DNA of 64,000 nt, taken from assembly GCA_965221605.1 (NCBI GenBank), contig CBDCSK010000015.1:434001-498000 (forward strand). Direction: 5' to 3'. Positions 53,252 through 63,050 of this stretch are shown piece after piece; the first letter of the stretch is position 1; the number at the start of each line of letters is the position of its first letter. The DNA comes from Aldehydirespirator sp965221605. GTDB taxonomy: Bacteria; Actinomycetota; Acidimicrobiia; Acidimicrobiales; Aldehydirespiratoraceae. The notes under the pieces are model-generated. The model was not told the DNA's origin, searched no databases, and saw only the letters and a program-made list of their open reading frames with translations. Position numbers and translations under genes: made by a program.

Positions 53252-54051
53252 ATCCGGTTCCCCATGTCGGCTCGCTTTCGACAGCCACGCCCGTCTCTGA
53301 GGCGGCCTCGGCCTTGACGGTAGCGATGCCGTTCTCGACGGAACAACGAGGTTCGAACTGGTCCGAGACTTTCGGCTACTTGCGTGACCAAGCCGAGGAG
53401 AGCGGTGTGCTCGTGATGGTCAGTGGTGTGGTGGGAAGCAACACTCGCCGCCGGCTCGACCCCGCCGAGTTCAGAGGGTTCGCGCTCAGCGACCCTCTGG
53501 CGCCGCTCGTGTTCGTGAACGGTGCCGACACGAAGGCCGCGCAGATCTTCACTCTGGCGCACGAACTGGCCCACATCTGGCTCGGCGAGAGTGCCCTGTC
53601 CGACGCCGACGTGAGCCTTCAGGCCACTCACGCGATCGAACGCTGGTGCAACGGTGTCGCCGCTGAGATGCTCGTGCCACTTGAGGCGCTCCGGTCGAGC
53701 TTCGATGCCCGTGCAGACCTCACGGAGGAACTCGATCGCCTGGCTCGTCGATTCAAGTCGAGCACGCTCGTAGTGCTTCGCCGGGTGCACGAGGCTGGAT
53801 TTCTTCCGAGGGATGCTTACCGGCGGGCGTACGAGGCCGAGTTCGGGCGTGTCATGGCGTTCGTCGATTCCGGCGGTGGCGGCGGAGACTTCTACAACAC
53901 CCAGCCGGCGCGAGTCAGCAAGCGGTTCGCACGGTCGGTCATTGTGAGCGCCCTCGAGGGCCAGACGCTCTATGCCGATGCGTTCCAGATGCTCGGGTTG
54001 AAGAAGCTCGCGACGTTCCACAGCATGGGCGAGCGTCTGCGGATCATGTGA
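53252..54051 (+). pseudogene. XRE/ImmA-IrrE family protein, 3' part (peptidase domain)
   Basis: The C-terminal part of the split gene. DPVPHVGSLS continues the 5' part. The zinc peptidase signature is LAHELAHIWLGESAL (HExxH) followed by the helix ERWCNGVAAEMLVPLEAL with its third ligand. ImmA/IrrE peptidases cleave repressors or sense metabolites to relieve repression. With the 5' part restored it would be 382 residues, usual for the group. As it stands the two halves are separated by 3.5 kb, so the gene is inactive unless the element excises. Confidence 0.8.
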
Positions 54052-54426
54052 CCACCTATCTGCCGGATGCGAATGAGCTTGCCATGGGGGCCGGACCCCG
54101 GACCATGCGCCCGCCCCATCCCACTACAGCCAGCCTGCGGTCCCGTAGCAGCTCCGGGTTACGGGCAGAGCATCAGAATGGACGGACGTGCAGCACAAGG
54201 CGTGCGTAGGCGCTCTTCTGATGCCTCTTGGTGCCATGGGGTTGTTCAATAGCGCTCGATCAGGCCACCGGGGAGCCATGGCCTGTTTCAGGCCGGGCTC
54301 AGCTTCCTGCTTTAGTCAAGGCGGCGACGCGCTCTGTGTCGTGGTATCATGTGGCATGGTGTCGGTCCGCCTGTCTCCCTTGCGGCTGGCGCCTCCTGTC
54401 GCCCTGTGCCGAGGCCATGTCGGATC
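54052..54426. other. intergenic stretch, no gene seen
   Basis: About 375 bp between the XRE/ImmA gene end and the next small gene. Only short, compositionally unremarkable open frames; no tRNA, terminal repeat or strong hairpin was noticed. It may hold the promoter of the three-gene cassette that follows. Confidence 0.4.
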
Positions 54427-55128
54427 GTGACTTCGTCATCGTCTGAGTCCCGGCCACTGACGGTACCAAGACGCCACGTCAAGGCGTTCGAGCACCTTCG
54501 CGAGATGCAGGAGGGCGATTTCTCTCACCTGCTCATGGCCCTCAACACCGCGGAGTCAACTGCTCGACTGAGAACACTTGCCGAATCAGCGGGAGAGGGA
54601 TCTCAACTAGACGTGTCTGACGTGCAGGCGCTGCTGGAGGCAATTCGGGAACTTGCAGGCATCGGTTACCGGATCCGATCGTCCGCCGGTCAGATAGCGG
54701 CACGCGTCGTATCGTCCCCGCAGTTCAGCGCAGACGAAGATCTCAATCGCCACGACACTCTTCGCGAACGCATGGCAAAACGGATCGAGACCTTACTCAA
54801 CTGTGAGGTCATCCGTTTCCTGAGCAAAGCTTCATCCATCGGTGCGGAACACGAACGAGTGTTCCTGAATGCTCAGGTGCTCACTGATCTGAGGCCGCTA
54901 TTCGATGACGACCGCGGCGAGGACCTTGAACCTGAAGGAGCTCTACTATGCCACACACTCAGCCTTCACTTCATCAGCAGTGACCGGACTCATGACACCT
55001 TTTACGTGGTGTTGGATGATGACGATATCGAGACTCTGCAAAGTGCGATAGATCGTGCGATTCGGAAGTCAGGGTCTCTCAAGCGCAAATTGCAGGACGC
55101 TGGCCTCGTGCACATGACTTCGGAGTAG
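54427..55128 (+). CDS. hypothetical protein, first gene of a lower-GC cassette
   Basis: A 233-residue soluble, mainly helical protein I do not recognise. Features: HVKAFEHLREMQEGDFSHLL near the start, a long helical region (VQALLEAIRELAGIGYRIRS) and TFYVVLDDDDIETLQSAIDRAI near the C-terminus. Base composition is noticeably lower in GC than the core genes. Its stop touches the ATG of the next gene, so the two are co-transcribed. The GTG at 54427 starts a sensible N-terminus (VTSSSSESRPLTV). Confidence 0.6.
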   Translation: MTSSSSESRPLTVPRRHVKAFEHLREMQEGDFSHLLMALNTAESTARLRTLAESAGEGSQLDVSDVQALLEAIRELAGIGYRIRSSAGQIAARVVSSPQFSADEDLNRHDTLRERMAKRIETLLNCEVIRFLSKASSIGAEHERVFLNAQVLTDLRPLFDDDRGEDLEPEGALLCHTLSLHFISSDRTHDTFYVVLDDDDIETLQSAIDRAIRKSGSLKRKLQDAGLVHMTSE

Positions 55129-55749
55129 ATGACGGTGCCTGCGAGAGATGTGATCGTTTGCGATCACACACGATCTCCAGAACATGAATGGGACGTCGAT
55201 GTGATCCCTGACGCGGATACATCTCTGTGGCCGGTGAACAATGTGCTCTGGTCATTCAGTGGCGAGACGACTCCCGTTCAACGCCCTGATTGGACTCTGA
55301 TGAATGCGATTGTTCCTGCAGAGTGGTTACACCCTGACAGCAGCAGTCTGGAGTGGAATGCGCATGAGACATACGATTCGCACGAAGTCAGTACAGTTCC
55401 GGGCACACTTCTGAAGTTCGTGCTGTCTCCCACAATAGCGCGTACCTCTGAGCACCTACGCAGCGAGTTGGAAGCACTCGTAACTAAGTGGCAGCACGAC
55501 ACGATGCTGTCTTCGTCATCACATGAGATTTGTATGCATCCAGCCTATCAGCGTGTGATTGGTATCGGTGAGCGAGCGCTGCCCTTCATCATGGAGGAGT
55601 TGAGCCGAGGAAACGGACATTGGCATTGGGCACTCTGTGCAATAACAGGCGAGAATCCTGCGGCATGTACTGATTCACTAAGCGGTGCATCCGAGGCGTG
55701 GCTGGAGTGGGGCAACGAGCGTGGTTTCATTCACAAGTCCTCCGAGTAG
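55129..55749 (+). CDS. hypothetical protein with HPAYQRVIGIG-type C-terminal domain
   Basis: A 206-residue protein. The C-terminal third (HPAYQRVIGIGERALPFIMEELS...HWHWALCAITGENP...EAWLEWG) matches a conserved uncharacterised domain found beside toxin, phage or defence genes in diverse bacteria. The N-terminal two thirds are not recognised. It follows the previous gene with no gap and overlaps the next. GC is low for this genome, pointing to recent transfer. Confidence 0.6.
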   Translation: MTVPARDVIVCDHTRSPEHEWDVDVIPDADTSLWPVNNVLWSFSGETTPVQRPDWTLMNAIVPAEWLHPDSSSLEWNAHETYDSHEVSTVPGTLLKFVLSPTIARTSEHLRSELEALVTKWQHDTMLSSSSHEICMHPAYQRVIGIGERALPFIMEELSRGNGHWHWALCAITGENPAACTDSLSGASEAWLEWGNERGFIHKSSE

Positions 55750-56197
55750 GGTTATTGAGTCGCAGTTTCCACGACTGAACTCGGCCAAGAAGTATGAGTG
55801 TAGGAGTCCATTAGACTACGACTACAACTGTATAGCCTTCGCTGCGGGTGATACTCAACGATGGTGGTGGCCGGTCCCTATCAGTGGTGGTCACTATTGG
55901 CCGCAAGGGGTGCCGCGTGAGCCTACTGTCCCTGCCTTTGTGGCCGCATTTGAGTCCATCGGATATGAACTGTGTTCTGGTGGCGAGCCTGACGACAGAT
56001 ACGACAAGATCGTACTCTACGCAAGAGTAGATGAGCCGACACACGCTGCTCGGTATGAACACTCGACGGATATGTGGCTAAGCAAGTTGGGACGATGGCT
56101 CGACATTGCACATAATCGTGCCGAAGATGTAGGCGGAGACCTCTATGGTGAGCCCGTACAGTACTTGCGCCGAGCCATTGTAAGACGCATCGACTAA
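55721..56197 (+). CDS. DUF7689-like hypothetical protein
   Basis: A 158-residue protein. YNCIAFAAGDTQRWWWPVP, YWPQGVPREPTVPAFVAAFESIGYE and PTHAARYEHSTDMWLSKLG form the conserved core of DUF7689-type proteins, with a Cys and several Trp/His that could make an active site. Such proteins commonly follow the HPAYQR-type domain encoded upstream. The GTG at 55721 (overlapping the previous gene by 29 nt) is assumed; 55685 is possible. Role unknown; family name from pattern memory. Confidence 0.6.
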   Translation: MVSFTSPPSRVIESQFPRLNSAKKYECRSPLDYDYNCIAFAAGDTQRWWWPVPISGGHYWPQGVPREPTVPAFVAAFESIGYELCSGGEPDDRYDKIVLYARVDEPTHAARYEHSTDMWLSKLGRWLDIAHNRAEDVGGDLYGEPVQYLRRAIVRRID

Positions 56198-56466
56198 GTG
56201 TGACATTGGTTGAGCCGACGGTGACCTTACCATGCAGAACGTAGCTTGCCGGACAGACTCGCACCAACAGCGAACGTACGCAGAACCTATATTAACGAAC
56301 GCCTCTCAGTTGTTTGCGATCGTTGCGGTGATTAGAGCTCGTCTGTAGTCTCGGATAAGGGGCTCTTCGCGTTTGAGGGTGGAGTAGGGGCAGCAGGGGT
56401 CCGCGGCTGAACGCGAGGGATCCTCCAGAATCGGCGCTGACGGCAGCCGAGATCTGGAGGATCCCT

Positions 56467-57480
56467 GTGGAGTGTGACCCTACGCGCGTCTGTGAGCGGC
56501 TGGTGGGACTCGGCGACGTCGAGGTGCTCGGCATCGACGACGAGTCCGGCGAGCCGCTGAGAGTGCACATCCGCAGACGGACGTCGAGACCGGACTGTGA
56601 GGTCTGTGGCGGGCCGTTGTGGTCCAACGGGGAGCGGGAGGTGGAGCTGGTGGATCTCCCGGCGTTCGGGCGGCCTGCTCGGCTGGTGCAGCAGGCGGCG
56701 GTGGCGCTGCGGACAGCCGCGGTGCCCGGTGGGCGCCGTCACCGAGCAGGCTCCTGAGATCGCGCCGCCGCGCGAGAAGCTGACCGCGCGGGCGGGGCGC
56801 TGGGCGACGCGCCAGGCCGGCAGGGCGCGCCCCGTCGACGAGGTCGCCGCGGAGCTGGGATGCAGCTGGCACCGGGTGAACGAGTCGGTGCGGCGCTGGG
56901 GCTCTGCGCTGCTCGATGCCGACACCGAGCGGATCTCAGATGTCGAGGCTCTGGGACTGGATGAGACCTTGATGGGCCGCCGGGGCCGGTTCAAAGACAA
57001 GGCCTGGCCCCGCCAGCATCGTCGACGTCGGCCGGGGCCAGCTGCTCGACATAGTCCCGGGCCGCACCGCCAAAGCGCCCACCGAGTGGCTGCTGGGCCG
57101 GCCCCGCGAATGGCTCGATGAGATCCGCTGGGCGGTGCTGGACCTCTCGGGCCCGTATCGGGCCGCGTTCGACACCGCGATACCCGACGCCGGCCAGGTC
57201 GCGGACCCCTTCCACGTCGTGCGGCTCGGCAACGACGCCCTCGACGAGGTCCGCCGCAGAGTCCAGAACCAGACCCTCGGGCACCGCGGCCACAAGCACG
57301 ATCCGCTCTACCGGGCCCGCAAACTGCTCGTGTCGGCGTCTGAGAACATCACCGACTCCGGCCGGGTCCGGCTGCGGGGCCTGCTCGACGCCGGCGACCC
57401 CTACGGCGAGGTCCGCGACGCCCGGCGCCGCTGAAGAGACCCTCAGAGGCATCTACGACATCACAGACACCGAAGCGGGC
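56467..57480 (+). pseudogene. ISL3 transposase, 5' part with frameshifts
   Basis: GTG 56467 starts VECDPTRVCERLVGLGDVEV and the zinc-finger-like CEVCGGPLW. Frame changes occur near 56720 (then PREKLTARAGRWATRQAGRA, ALGLDETLMGRRGRFKDKAW) and near 57010 (then SIVDVGRGQLLDIVPGRTA, AVLDLSGPYRAAF, DPFHVVRLGNDALDEVRRR). A further break near 57430 precedes the IS256. The order of motifs is that of a DDE ISL3 transposase, and the protein cannot be made. Confidence 0.8.
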
Positions 57481-57500
57481 GCGGTGGCGTCTCATCGCCG

Positions 57501-58909
57501 GTGTAATAGCAGCAGGGGCGTAGGTTCCTTCGAGAACCTGTCAACTCAAGAAGGAGACCTACGCCCGTGCCAACACGAGTATCGCCCACAGAAGCTGTCC
57601 GCGCCGAGATCGACGAGCTGTTCGGCTCGGGCCGCGACATCGCGGAGGTCCTCGAGGAGGTGATGCGCCTGTCGGCGCGGCTTGTGTTGCAGCAGGTCCT
57701 CGAGGACGAGGTCACCTCCTGGCTGGGGCGGGGCTGGAACTCCCGCGCCGGCGGAGAGCGCGCCGGGCAGCGCAACGGCTACGGCGACCTGACGGTCAAG
57801 ACCACCGCGGGGCCCGTGGCGCTGAAGCGCCCGAAGCTGCGCAACACCACCGAGGCGTTCGCGTCGCAGCTGCTGGGCAAGGGGGTGGTGCGCTCTGAGC
57901 CGCTGGAGGCGCTGGTCATCTCGGCGTGGGTGCGGGGCCTGTCAGATCGCGACATTGAGGCCCTGTTGGCGGAGGCGCTGGGCCCTGAGGCCGCGCTGTC
58001 GAAGTCCACCGCCAGCCGGGTCTGCGCCCGGCTGCGGGACGAGTTCGACACGTTCCGCGGCCGCGACCTCTCCGACGTCGAGCTGGACTACCTGTTCCTC
58101 GACGGGTCGCACTTCAAGATGCACGACGGATCGCGGGCTGAGCCGGTGCTGGTCGCCTACGGCATCACCACACTGGGTCGGCCGGTGCTGTTGGCCGTCG
58201 AGCCCGGCGGCGACGAGTCCTATGACGCCTGGGCCGGCTTCCTCGCCGACCTCACACACCGGGGCCTCAGGCCGCCGCTGCTGGTCATCTCAGACGGCGC
58301 GGCCGGCCTCATCGGCGCCATCGAGACCACCATGGCCTCCGCGCTGCGCCAGAGGTGCCTCATCCACCGCTGCCGCAACGTGGTGGCCAAAGTCCCCGCC
58401 GGGCGCCGCGACGAGATCAAGGCCGCGTTCTGGGAGTTGTTCGACCTGCCCGACGACATCGAGCCCGGCCAGGGGGCGGTGCGGCACGCCCAGGCCGGCA
58501 TCGACGGCTTCGCCCGCCGCTACGACAGCGAGTTCCCCGCCGCCGTGCGCTGTCTGCTCAGCGACCGACAGGCGCTCACCGCGCACCTGCGGTTCCCCGC
58601 CGAGCACTGGCGCAGGATCCGCCACACCAACCTGATCGAGCGCACCTTCGGCGAGACCCGCCGAAGAGTCAAAGTCATCGGCCGGCTCCCCGGCGAAGCC
58701 AGCTGCCTCACACTGGTCTGGGCCGTGCTCGACCGGGCCTCAGCGGGCTGGCGCGGACTCACCTACACCCCCGCCATCGCCCGGTGCCTCACCGAGCTCC
58801 GCCACCAGCTCCACCAACCCGCCCACACCGTCAGCGACCAGCCCGACCGCACCGTCACAATCGCCGCCTAACATGACCCCCGGAACCTGCACCCCAACCG
58901 CTATTACAC
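57501..58909 (+). mobile_element. IS256-family insertion sequence
   Basis: Ends GTGTAATAGCAGCAGGGGCG on the left and, in complement, GTGTAATAGCGGTTGGGGTG on the right, with ACCT or GGTTCC following. Length 1,409 bp. The adjacent 8 bp on the two sides differ (CATCGCCG and CCAATCTG), so the target duplication has decayed or flanks have rearranged. Inserted inside an ISL3 transposase gene. Confidence 0.8.
57567..58871 (+). CDS. IS256-family (mutator-type) transposase
   Basis: A 434-residue intact transposase. RNGYGDLTVKTTAGPVALKRPKLR is the typical N-terminal part. DDE residues are in LDYLFLDGSHFKM (Asp), LLVISDGAAGLIGAI (Asp) and HTNLIERTFGETRRR (Glu). Complete length for the family. GTG at 57567 follows AAGGAG. 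The only seemingly intact IS gene of its family in the window. Confidence 0.92.
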   Translation: MPTRVSPTEAVRAEIDELFGSGRDIAEVLEEVMRLSARLVLQQVLEDEVTSWLGRGWNSRAGGERAGQRNGYGDLTVKTTAGPVALKRPKLRNTTEAFASQLLGKGVVRSEPLEALVISAWVRGLSDRDIEALLAEALGPEAALSKSTASRVCARLRDEFDTFRGRDLSDVELDYLFLDGSHFKMHDGSRAEPVLVAYGITTLGRPVLLAVEPGGDESYDAWAGFLADLTHRGLRPPLLVISDGAAGLIGAIETTMASALRQRCLIHRCRNVVAKVPAGRRDEIKAAFWELFDLPDDIEPGQGAVRHAQAGIDGFARRYDSEFPAAVRCLLSDRQALTAHLRFPAEHWRRIRHTNLIERTFGETRRRVKVIGRLPGEASCLTLVWAVLDRASAGWRGLTYTPAIARCLTELRHQLHQPAHTVSDQPDRTVTIAA

Positions 58910-58943
58910 CCAATCTGGGACGCCACCAGCGGGCGCCGCCACC

Positions 58944-59211
58944 GTGAACCAACTCGCCTCCGACCTCCAGGACCCCGGCCTGCCGCCGGAGCTCAACCGG
59001 TTGGGCCGCACCATCTGGCGATGGAGAGCCCAGATCGCCAACTGGCACACCGCCAGAGTCACCAACGCGGCCACCGAAGCCGCCAACAACCTCATCAAAC
59101 GCGTCAAACGCGCCGCCTTCGGATACTGACTTCGCCAACTACCGCATCCGCGCCCTGCTCTACGCCGGCAAGCCTGACTGGGCGCTGCTGGACACCCTCA
59201 CTCCACCCTAA
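58944..59211 (+). pseudogene. ISL3 transposase, 3' part
   Basis: VNQLASDLQDPGLPPELNRL, WRAQIANWHTARVTNAATEA and NNLIKRVKRAAFGY are the C-terminal portion of the ISL3 transposase with its catalytic Glu (TEAANN). A frameshift at about 59126 is followed by NYRIRALLYAGKPDWALLD and a stop at 59209-59211, just before the right inverted end. Confidence 0.75.
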
Positions 59212-59372
59212 AACGCGAAGAGCCCGAATGGCCTAATGTGCCGGAAGTCAATGTCAGGAAGGCTCAGCGTCGCTCCTCCCGTCTGCGCAGGGTTCAAGAA
59301 CAGTGTCTAATCGCATCTCACTTGGTGGACTCAATCTGGGCGTGTCGCGCTTATACCGTTTCGAAGTTACCG

Positions 59373-60545
59373 TCACATTGCAGCACCTGGCACTGGTGTC
59401 TCGCCTGTCATCACTACCGTGATCAGCGTCTGGCGTCGCTCGTCAAGCAAGGCCAGTTGCTCGGCATAGAGTTCAACGACCTGTGTGAGGCGTGCTTCAC
59501 GACCCGCCAGATCCAATGCGAGTTCCTCCTGTGTGTCTCTTGGCGGCACGGGGATTTTGATGAGACCCAAGTCTGCGAAATTGATTCGTGGTGTGCGGAC
59601 TTGTCCTTGATCTGTTGCACCGATGCCACGCAGGCGACTTGTCATTTCTGAGACAAACCACGACGATCGCATGATATGGTGCAGGTAATCGGGCAATACT
59701 TGACTTCCAACTCGAAGAACAGTGTAGTCTGGACTGACAACTCCCTCGTGTCCCACCACTCCTACGCCACCCTGAAACGCACGCATCCGATTAACTACAA
59801 TGTCGCCTATACTGCAAGTCTTGTAGTTGAATAGTTCGTCAGTTTGGATCTTCTTGTCAGTGATGACGTGTCGCGGAACGACTCCCTGATGTATGGACAC
59901 CGACAAAACAGTTGGCTGTGGGCCTGATCCATGTCTACGATCACTCTCACACAGGAGATGCTTAATGGGGACAGAAGGCTCTGATCTCCGCAGGTGCGCG
60001 AGAAGCTCTTCAGGCAACAGCTTTCTACGAGCCTTGAGTAGTTCGATGAGGCGACGCTTCTTGGAGATAAGGATGTCGATTCTGACGATCTTATCATCCA
60101 GATAGTCGGCTATCTCCCGCTGTCTGCCTAGTGATGGGACCCATGGCCGATACTCACCAATCTTTCTCCAGCTAGTCCGAGGCATGCGCATTCCGTCTGA
60201 GGTCTTGGAGGCCCATTCTACGAAGGGAACTGCTGACATTATGTACCCCAAGAATCTAGGGTTGAGACTCTCACTAGGTCGTATGCATATCAACTCAGTC
60301 GAAGCCAAGACAGGCCGGTCGACTACCCAGTGTTTTGCGAGATATGGCCTGAGTTTTCCGAAGAGCACATCGCCAGGTTCAGCGGTCGTCATTCCACTAG
60401 ATGCGGGTGCCAGGATAGGCAATCTGTCGCCGCTGATGAGATGGCCAGTCCAACTCTCCACATGCTCAAGCGCGACGTACGGCCGCTCATGGCTGGAGGA
60501 ACAGGCCCCATGGAATCTAGCCAAGTGCTTTAGGCGGATCATCAC
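59373..60545 (-). CDS. hsdS: type I restriction-modification specificity subunit HsdS
   Basis: A 390-residue specificity subunit. Two target-recognition domains are visible, each followed by a helical spacer: SLGRQREIADYLDDKIVRIDILISKKRRLIELLKARRK at about residues 138-175, and LALDLAGREARLTQVVELYAEQLALLDERRQTLI at about 335-370. PGDVLFGKLRPYLAKHWVVD is a standard HsdS segment. The gene overlaps the hsdM end (GTGA/ATGA at 60542-60545). GC is well below the genome average, as is common for specificity genes, suggesting it was exchanged. Recognition sequence cannot be predicted. Confidence 0.9.
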   Translation of the reverse strand: MMIRLKHLARFHGACSSSHERPYVALEHVESWTGHLISGDRLPILAPASSGMTTAEPGDVLFGKLRPYLAKHWVVDRPVLASTELICIRPSESLNPRFLGYIMSAVPFVEWASKTSDGMRMPRTSWRKIGEYRPWVPSLGRQREIADYLDDKIVRIDILISKKRRLIELLKARRKLLPEELLAHLRRSEPSVPIKHLLCESDRRHGSGPQPTVLSVSIHQGVVPRHVITDKKIQTDELFNYKTCSIGDIVVNRMRAFQGGVGVVGHEGVVSPDYTVLRVGSQVLPDYLHHIMRSSWFVSEMTSRLRGIGATDQGQVRTPRINFADLGLIKIPVPPRDTQEELALDLAGREARLTQVVELYAEQLALLDERRQTLITVVMTGETPVPGAAM

Positions 60546-61430
60546 TCGATGACCTCAAGTAGGAGGCTTTGAATCTCGGCTTCAAGGGCCTGGATTTTGG
60601 CGTCGATCTCGGTGAGGGGGCGGGGTGGGGTGTAGGTGTAGAAGTGGCGGGTTAGGGGGATCTCGTATCCGATTCTGGTCTTGTCAGGGTCGTGCCAGGC
60701 GTCGGGGACGTAGGGATGGACCTCGGTATCGAGGTGGTCGTCTACGGCTGTGCGGTACTCGATGGTCTCCAGGCGGGCGGTCGGGTCCGGCTCGAAGGCC
60801 ACGGTGACCTCGGGCAGCGGCACGTTCTCGTGGTCGCGTAGGTCGGGGTCGGGTCTGGGGTTGCCTGATCGGTCGGTGATGACGGGAGCCTCGGGGTCTC
60901 GGACGGCGAAGGACGCGGCCACGGCCGTGACGAGGGCGGCAGGGCTGTTGCCGTTGGCCGAGACGATGATCTCCTGAGCTGCCGCCTTGGCTGCCTTCTC
61001 CGAGGCGTACTCACTGCCACTGCGGCTGCTCAGCGCGTCGAGTACGGCTTGGCGTGCCTCGGGATCGAGCTTGGCGATGGCCTTGTGGGACTCGACTGCT
61101 GTGAGAGTGTCGTCGGTTATCTCCCAGCGGAGGCGCAGGGGTCGTTCCACAGTGATGCGCAGGAACCCGAACGACTCGTTGGGGAAGATCTTGACCCGGG
61201 GACCCTCCTCGAAGGCTCCGTAGAGGCGGGTGATGTCGTCGATCTGCTCGGCCGATACCTCCTTGCGCTTCTCGCCGAGGCTCTTGCGCATCTTGGTGAA
61301 GCTCTCGCGGGCATCGATGAGTTGCACCTTGCCCCGGCGGTGGGGGGCCTTGCGGTTGGTGACCACCCAGAAGTAGGTGGAGATGCCGGTGTTGTAGAAC
61401 AACTGGCCGGGCAGCGCCACGACCGCTTCG
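60542..61430 (-). pseudogene. hsdM: hsdM C-terminal part (split by IS1380)
   Basis: About 295 codons: AVVALPGQLFYNTGISTYFW, VTNRKAPHRRGKVQLIDARE, RKEVSAEQIDDITRLYGAFE and FLRITVERPLRLRWEI are the C-terminal half of a type I DNA methylase. Removal of the IS1380 and one CTTCG copy rejoins M-L-E-A to V-V-A-L-P in frame with the 5' part at 63051. The frame overlaps hsdS. Until the element leaves, the methylase is broken. Confidence 0.9.
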
Positions 61431-63050
61431 CCTGAATCCACCGATGGGCTGGTCGGGGTGGGCTGGTCGGGGTGTTTGTGGGGGTGTTTGGCTGGTTGGG
61501 GTGCGGCGGGTGTTGTTGGGGCGTGTTGGGCCGGCGGTTGGGACTGGGCTGGTTTGTGGCGCTCAGGGGGGTGTGTTCTGGGTGGCGCCGGGCCCGGGGC
61601 TGGGGGTTCAGATGAGTTGGGGGAGGTTGCGGGTGTGTGTGAGCGCGGCGGTGAATTGGTGTGCCCAGGGCCAGTTGAGCGGGAGGCGGAGTTTGTGTCG
61701 GTGGCTGTGGTTGACGAGGCGTCCGGGCACGGCGAGCAGCCGCCGGCGGACGGTGGCGGCTGCGGTGAGCCGTTCGGGGTGCTGTGTGTGTCCGAGTCGT
61801 GCGGTCCAGCGGGTGAGGTTGTGGGCCAGCACGGCGCAGGCGAGGTGGGCGGCGTTGGCGAAGAACCTTCCGGAGGGGCAGTGGGCGAGGCCGTTGTCTT
61901 TGAGGTCTCTGATGGCGAGCTCGACTCGGGCGTGGCCGCGGTGGTAGGCGTCGGCGGTTTCGGTGTCGAGGTCGTCTCTGTTCGTGATGAACGCGTGGTG
62001 GCGCCAGTCGGGCCACAGCTCGCGTTGGGGGCCTTCTGGGAGTCGGGTGCGGCGCACCACGAGGCGCAGCTTTCGGGGGCCACAGGGGTCGCGGCGGCTC
62101 GTTGTGATGGCGCACTCGGCGACCTGGGCTTCCCCGTCGGGGTAGGCGATCGGCGTCCAGGCGGTCTCGTCGATGCCGTCGATGGCTGCTTTGACTTTGG
62201 CGTTCTGTGGGATCGTGACCGACCAGCGGGCCTTGTATGTGTCGAGCTTTGCGATCAGCGCGTAGGAGAAGAACCCGGCGTCGGCGCGCACGGTGAGCTT
62301 CGTGCCCGGCGCGAGGCGTCCGAGGCGGGCCAGGGTCTCCGCGGCGAAGCGGACATGGCCGCGCTGGGAGGACCCCGACCGCATCCTGGCGTGGAGCACC
62401 TCGCCGGTGTCGTCCCGGGTCGCCGCCAGCGGGTGGTAGCCCCAAACCTTGGTGTGGCCGTAGGCCGCGCCCTGCTTGGACTTGCCGTGGACCTCACAGA
62501 CCGTGGAGTCCAGATCCACCGTCATCTCCGCCGCTGCCGGCGCCGCGCCCGAAGACCACGCCCGGCTGAGCGCCAGCTCCAGGGCGCGGTCGAACTGGCG
62601 CACATGGCCCCAGGTGAAGGACCGCAGCCACGTCCCCAACGTCGACGGCGCCGCAGGCTCAAAGCCCAGCACCGCCGAAGCGGACCCGGCCCGCAGCCTG
62701 TCGGCGTCGCCGATGAACGAGCCGCCCACCAGCATCGACGCCACCACCGACAGCGCCTTCGCCCCGGACCCACGGCCCGCCGCGGGCGGGCGCACCGCAT
62801 CGTCGATGAGCGCCTCCAAACCCAGCCGGCCCATCACCGTGCCCGCCAACAGCAGCCCCGCATCGGCCACCAGCGAAGCGTCGTCGAACACCGCCTCGAT
62901 CCCGTCGATACCACCCGCTACGCTGCTCACAGGAAGTGCCTCCTCACATGGCCAGAATCACTGTTGACTCAAACAGCATTCTCCCATGTCAGGAGGCCTT
63001 TCCGGTGGACGCGCCAACCCCACAAACCTCACCGCGCCGGTGGATCCAGG
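61431..63050 (-). mobile_element. IS1380-family element, copy 2, with perfect target duplication
   Basis: Plus-strand ends CCTGAATCCACCG (61431) and CGGTGGATCCAGG (63050). Identical 5-bp flanks CTTCG at 61426-61430 and 63051-63055. Length 1,620 bp. The element sits inside hsdM. The perfect duplication and intact transposase indicate a recent insertion, probably from the same family burst as copy 1. Confidence 0.93.
61608..62930 (-). CDS. IS1380-family transposase (intact)
   Basis: A 440-residue DDE transposase. SSVAGGIDGIEAVFDDASLV is the N-terminus. The catalytic Asp regions are EMTVDLDSTVCEVHGKSKQG and LTVRADAGFFSYALI, and the Glu region is HARVELAIRDLKDNGLAHCP. Complete and uninterrupted, unlike the copy at 49972. 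GTG start with GAGGAGG upstream. It may supply transposase in trans to copy 1. Confidence 0.93.
   Translation of the reverse strand: MSSVAGGIDGIEAVFDDASLVADAGLLLAGTVMGRLGLEALIDDAVRPPAAGRGSGAKALSVVASMLVGGSFIGDADRLRAGSASAVLGFEPAAPSTLGTWLRSFTWGHVRQFDRALELALSRAWSSGAAPAAAEMTVDLDSTVCEVHGKSKQGAAYGHTKVWGYHPLAATRDDTGEVLHARMRSGSSQRGHVRFAAETLARLGRLAPGTKLTVRADAGFFSYALIAKLDTYKARWSVTIPQNAKVKAAIDGIDETAWTPIAYPDGEAQVAECAITTSRRDPCGPRKLRLVVRRTRLPEGPQRELWPDWRHHAFITNRDDLDTETADAYHRGHARVELAIRDLKDNGLAHCPSGRFFANAAHLACAVLAHNLTRWTARLGHTQHPERLTAAATVRRRLLAVPGRLVNHSHRHKLRLPLNWPWAHQFTAALTHTRNLPQLI

Larger units (their letters stand above)
56361..59225 (+). mobile_element. ISL3-family element interrupted by an IS256 copy
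   Basis: Inverted ends GGGCTCTTCGCGTTT with GAGGGTGGAGT on the left (56361-56386) and the complementary ACTCCACCCT with AAAACGCGAAGAGCCC on the right (59200-59225), one mismatch. Such ends are typical of ISL3. The flanking 8 bp differ, so no target duplication remains. The inner IS256 occupies 57501-58909. The element has several frameshifts and cannot move on its own. Confidence 0.8.

Noticed and set aside
54052..54426. Small genes in the gap after the XRE/ImmA gene
   Set aside because: Only short frames with no convincing ribosome-binding site or family resemblance.
59238..59651. Plus-strand open frame of 137 codons near hsdS
   Set aside because: It overlaps the end of hsdS on the other strand and its composition and Cys/His content look random.
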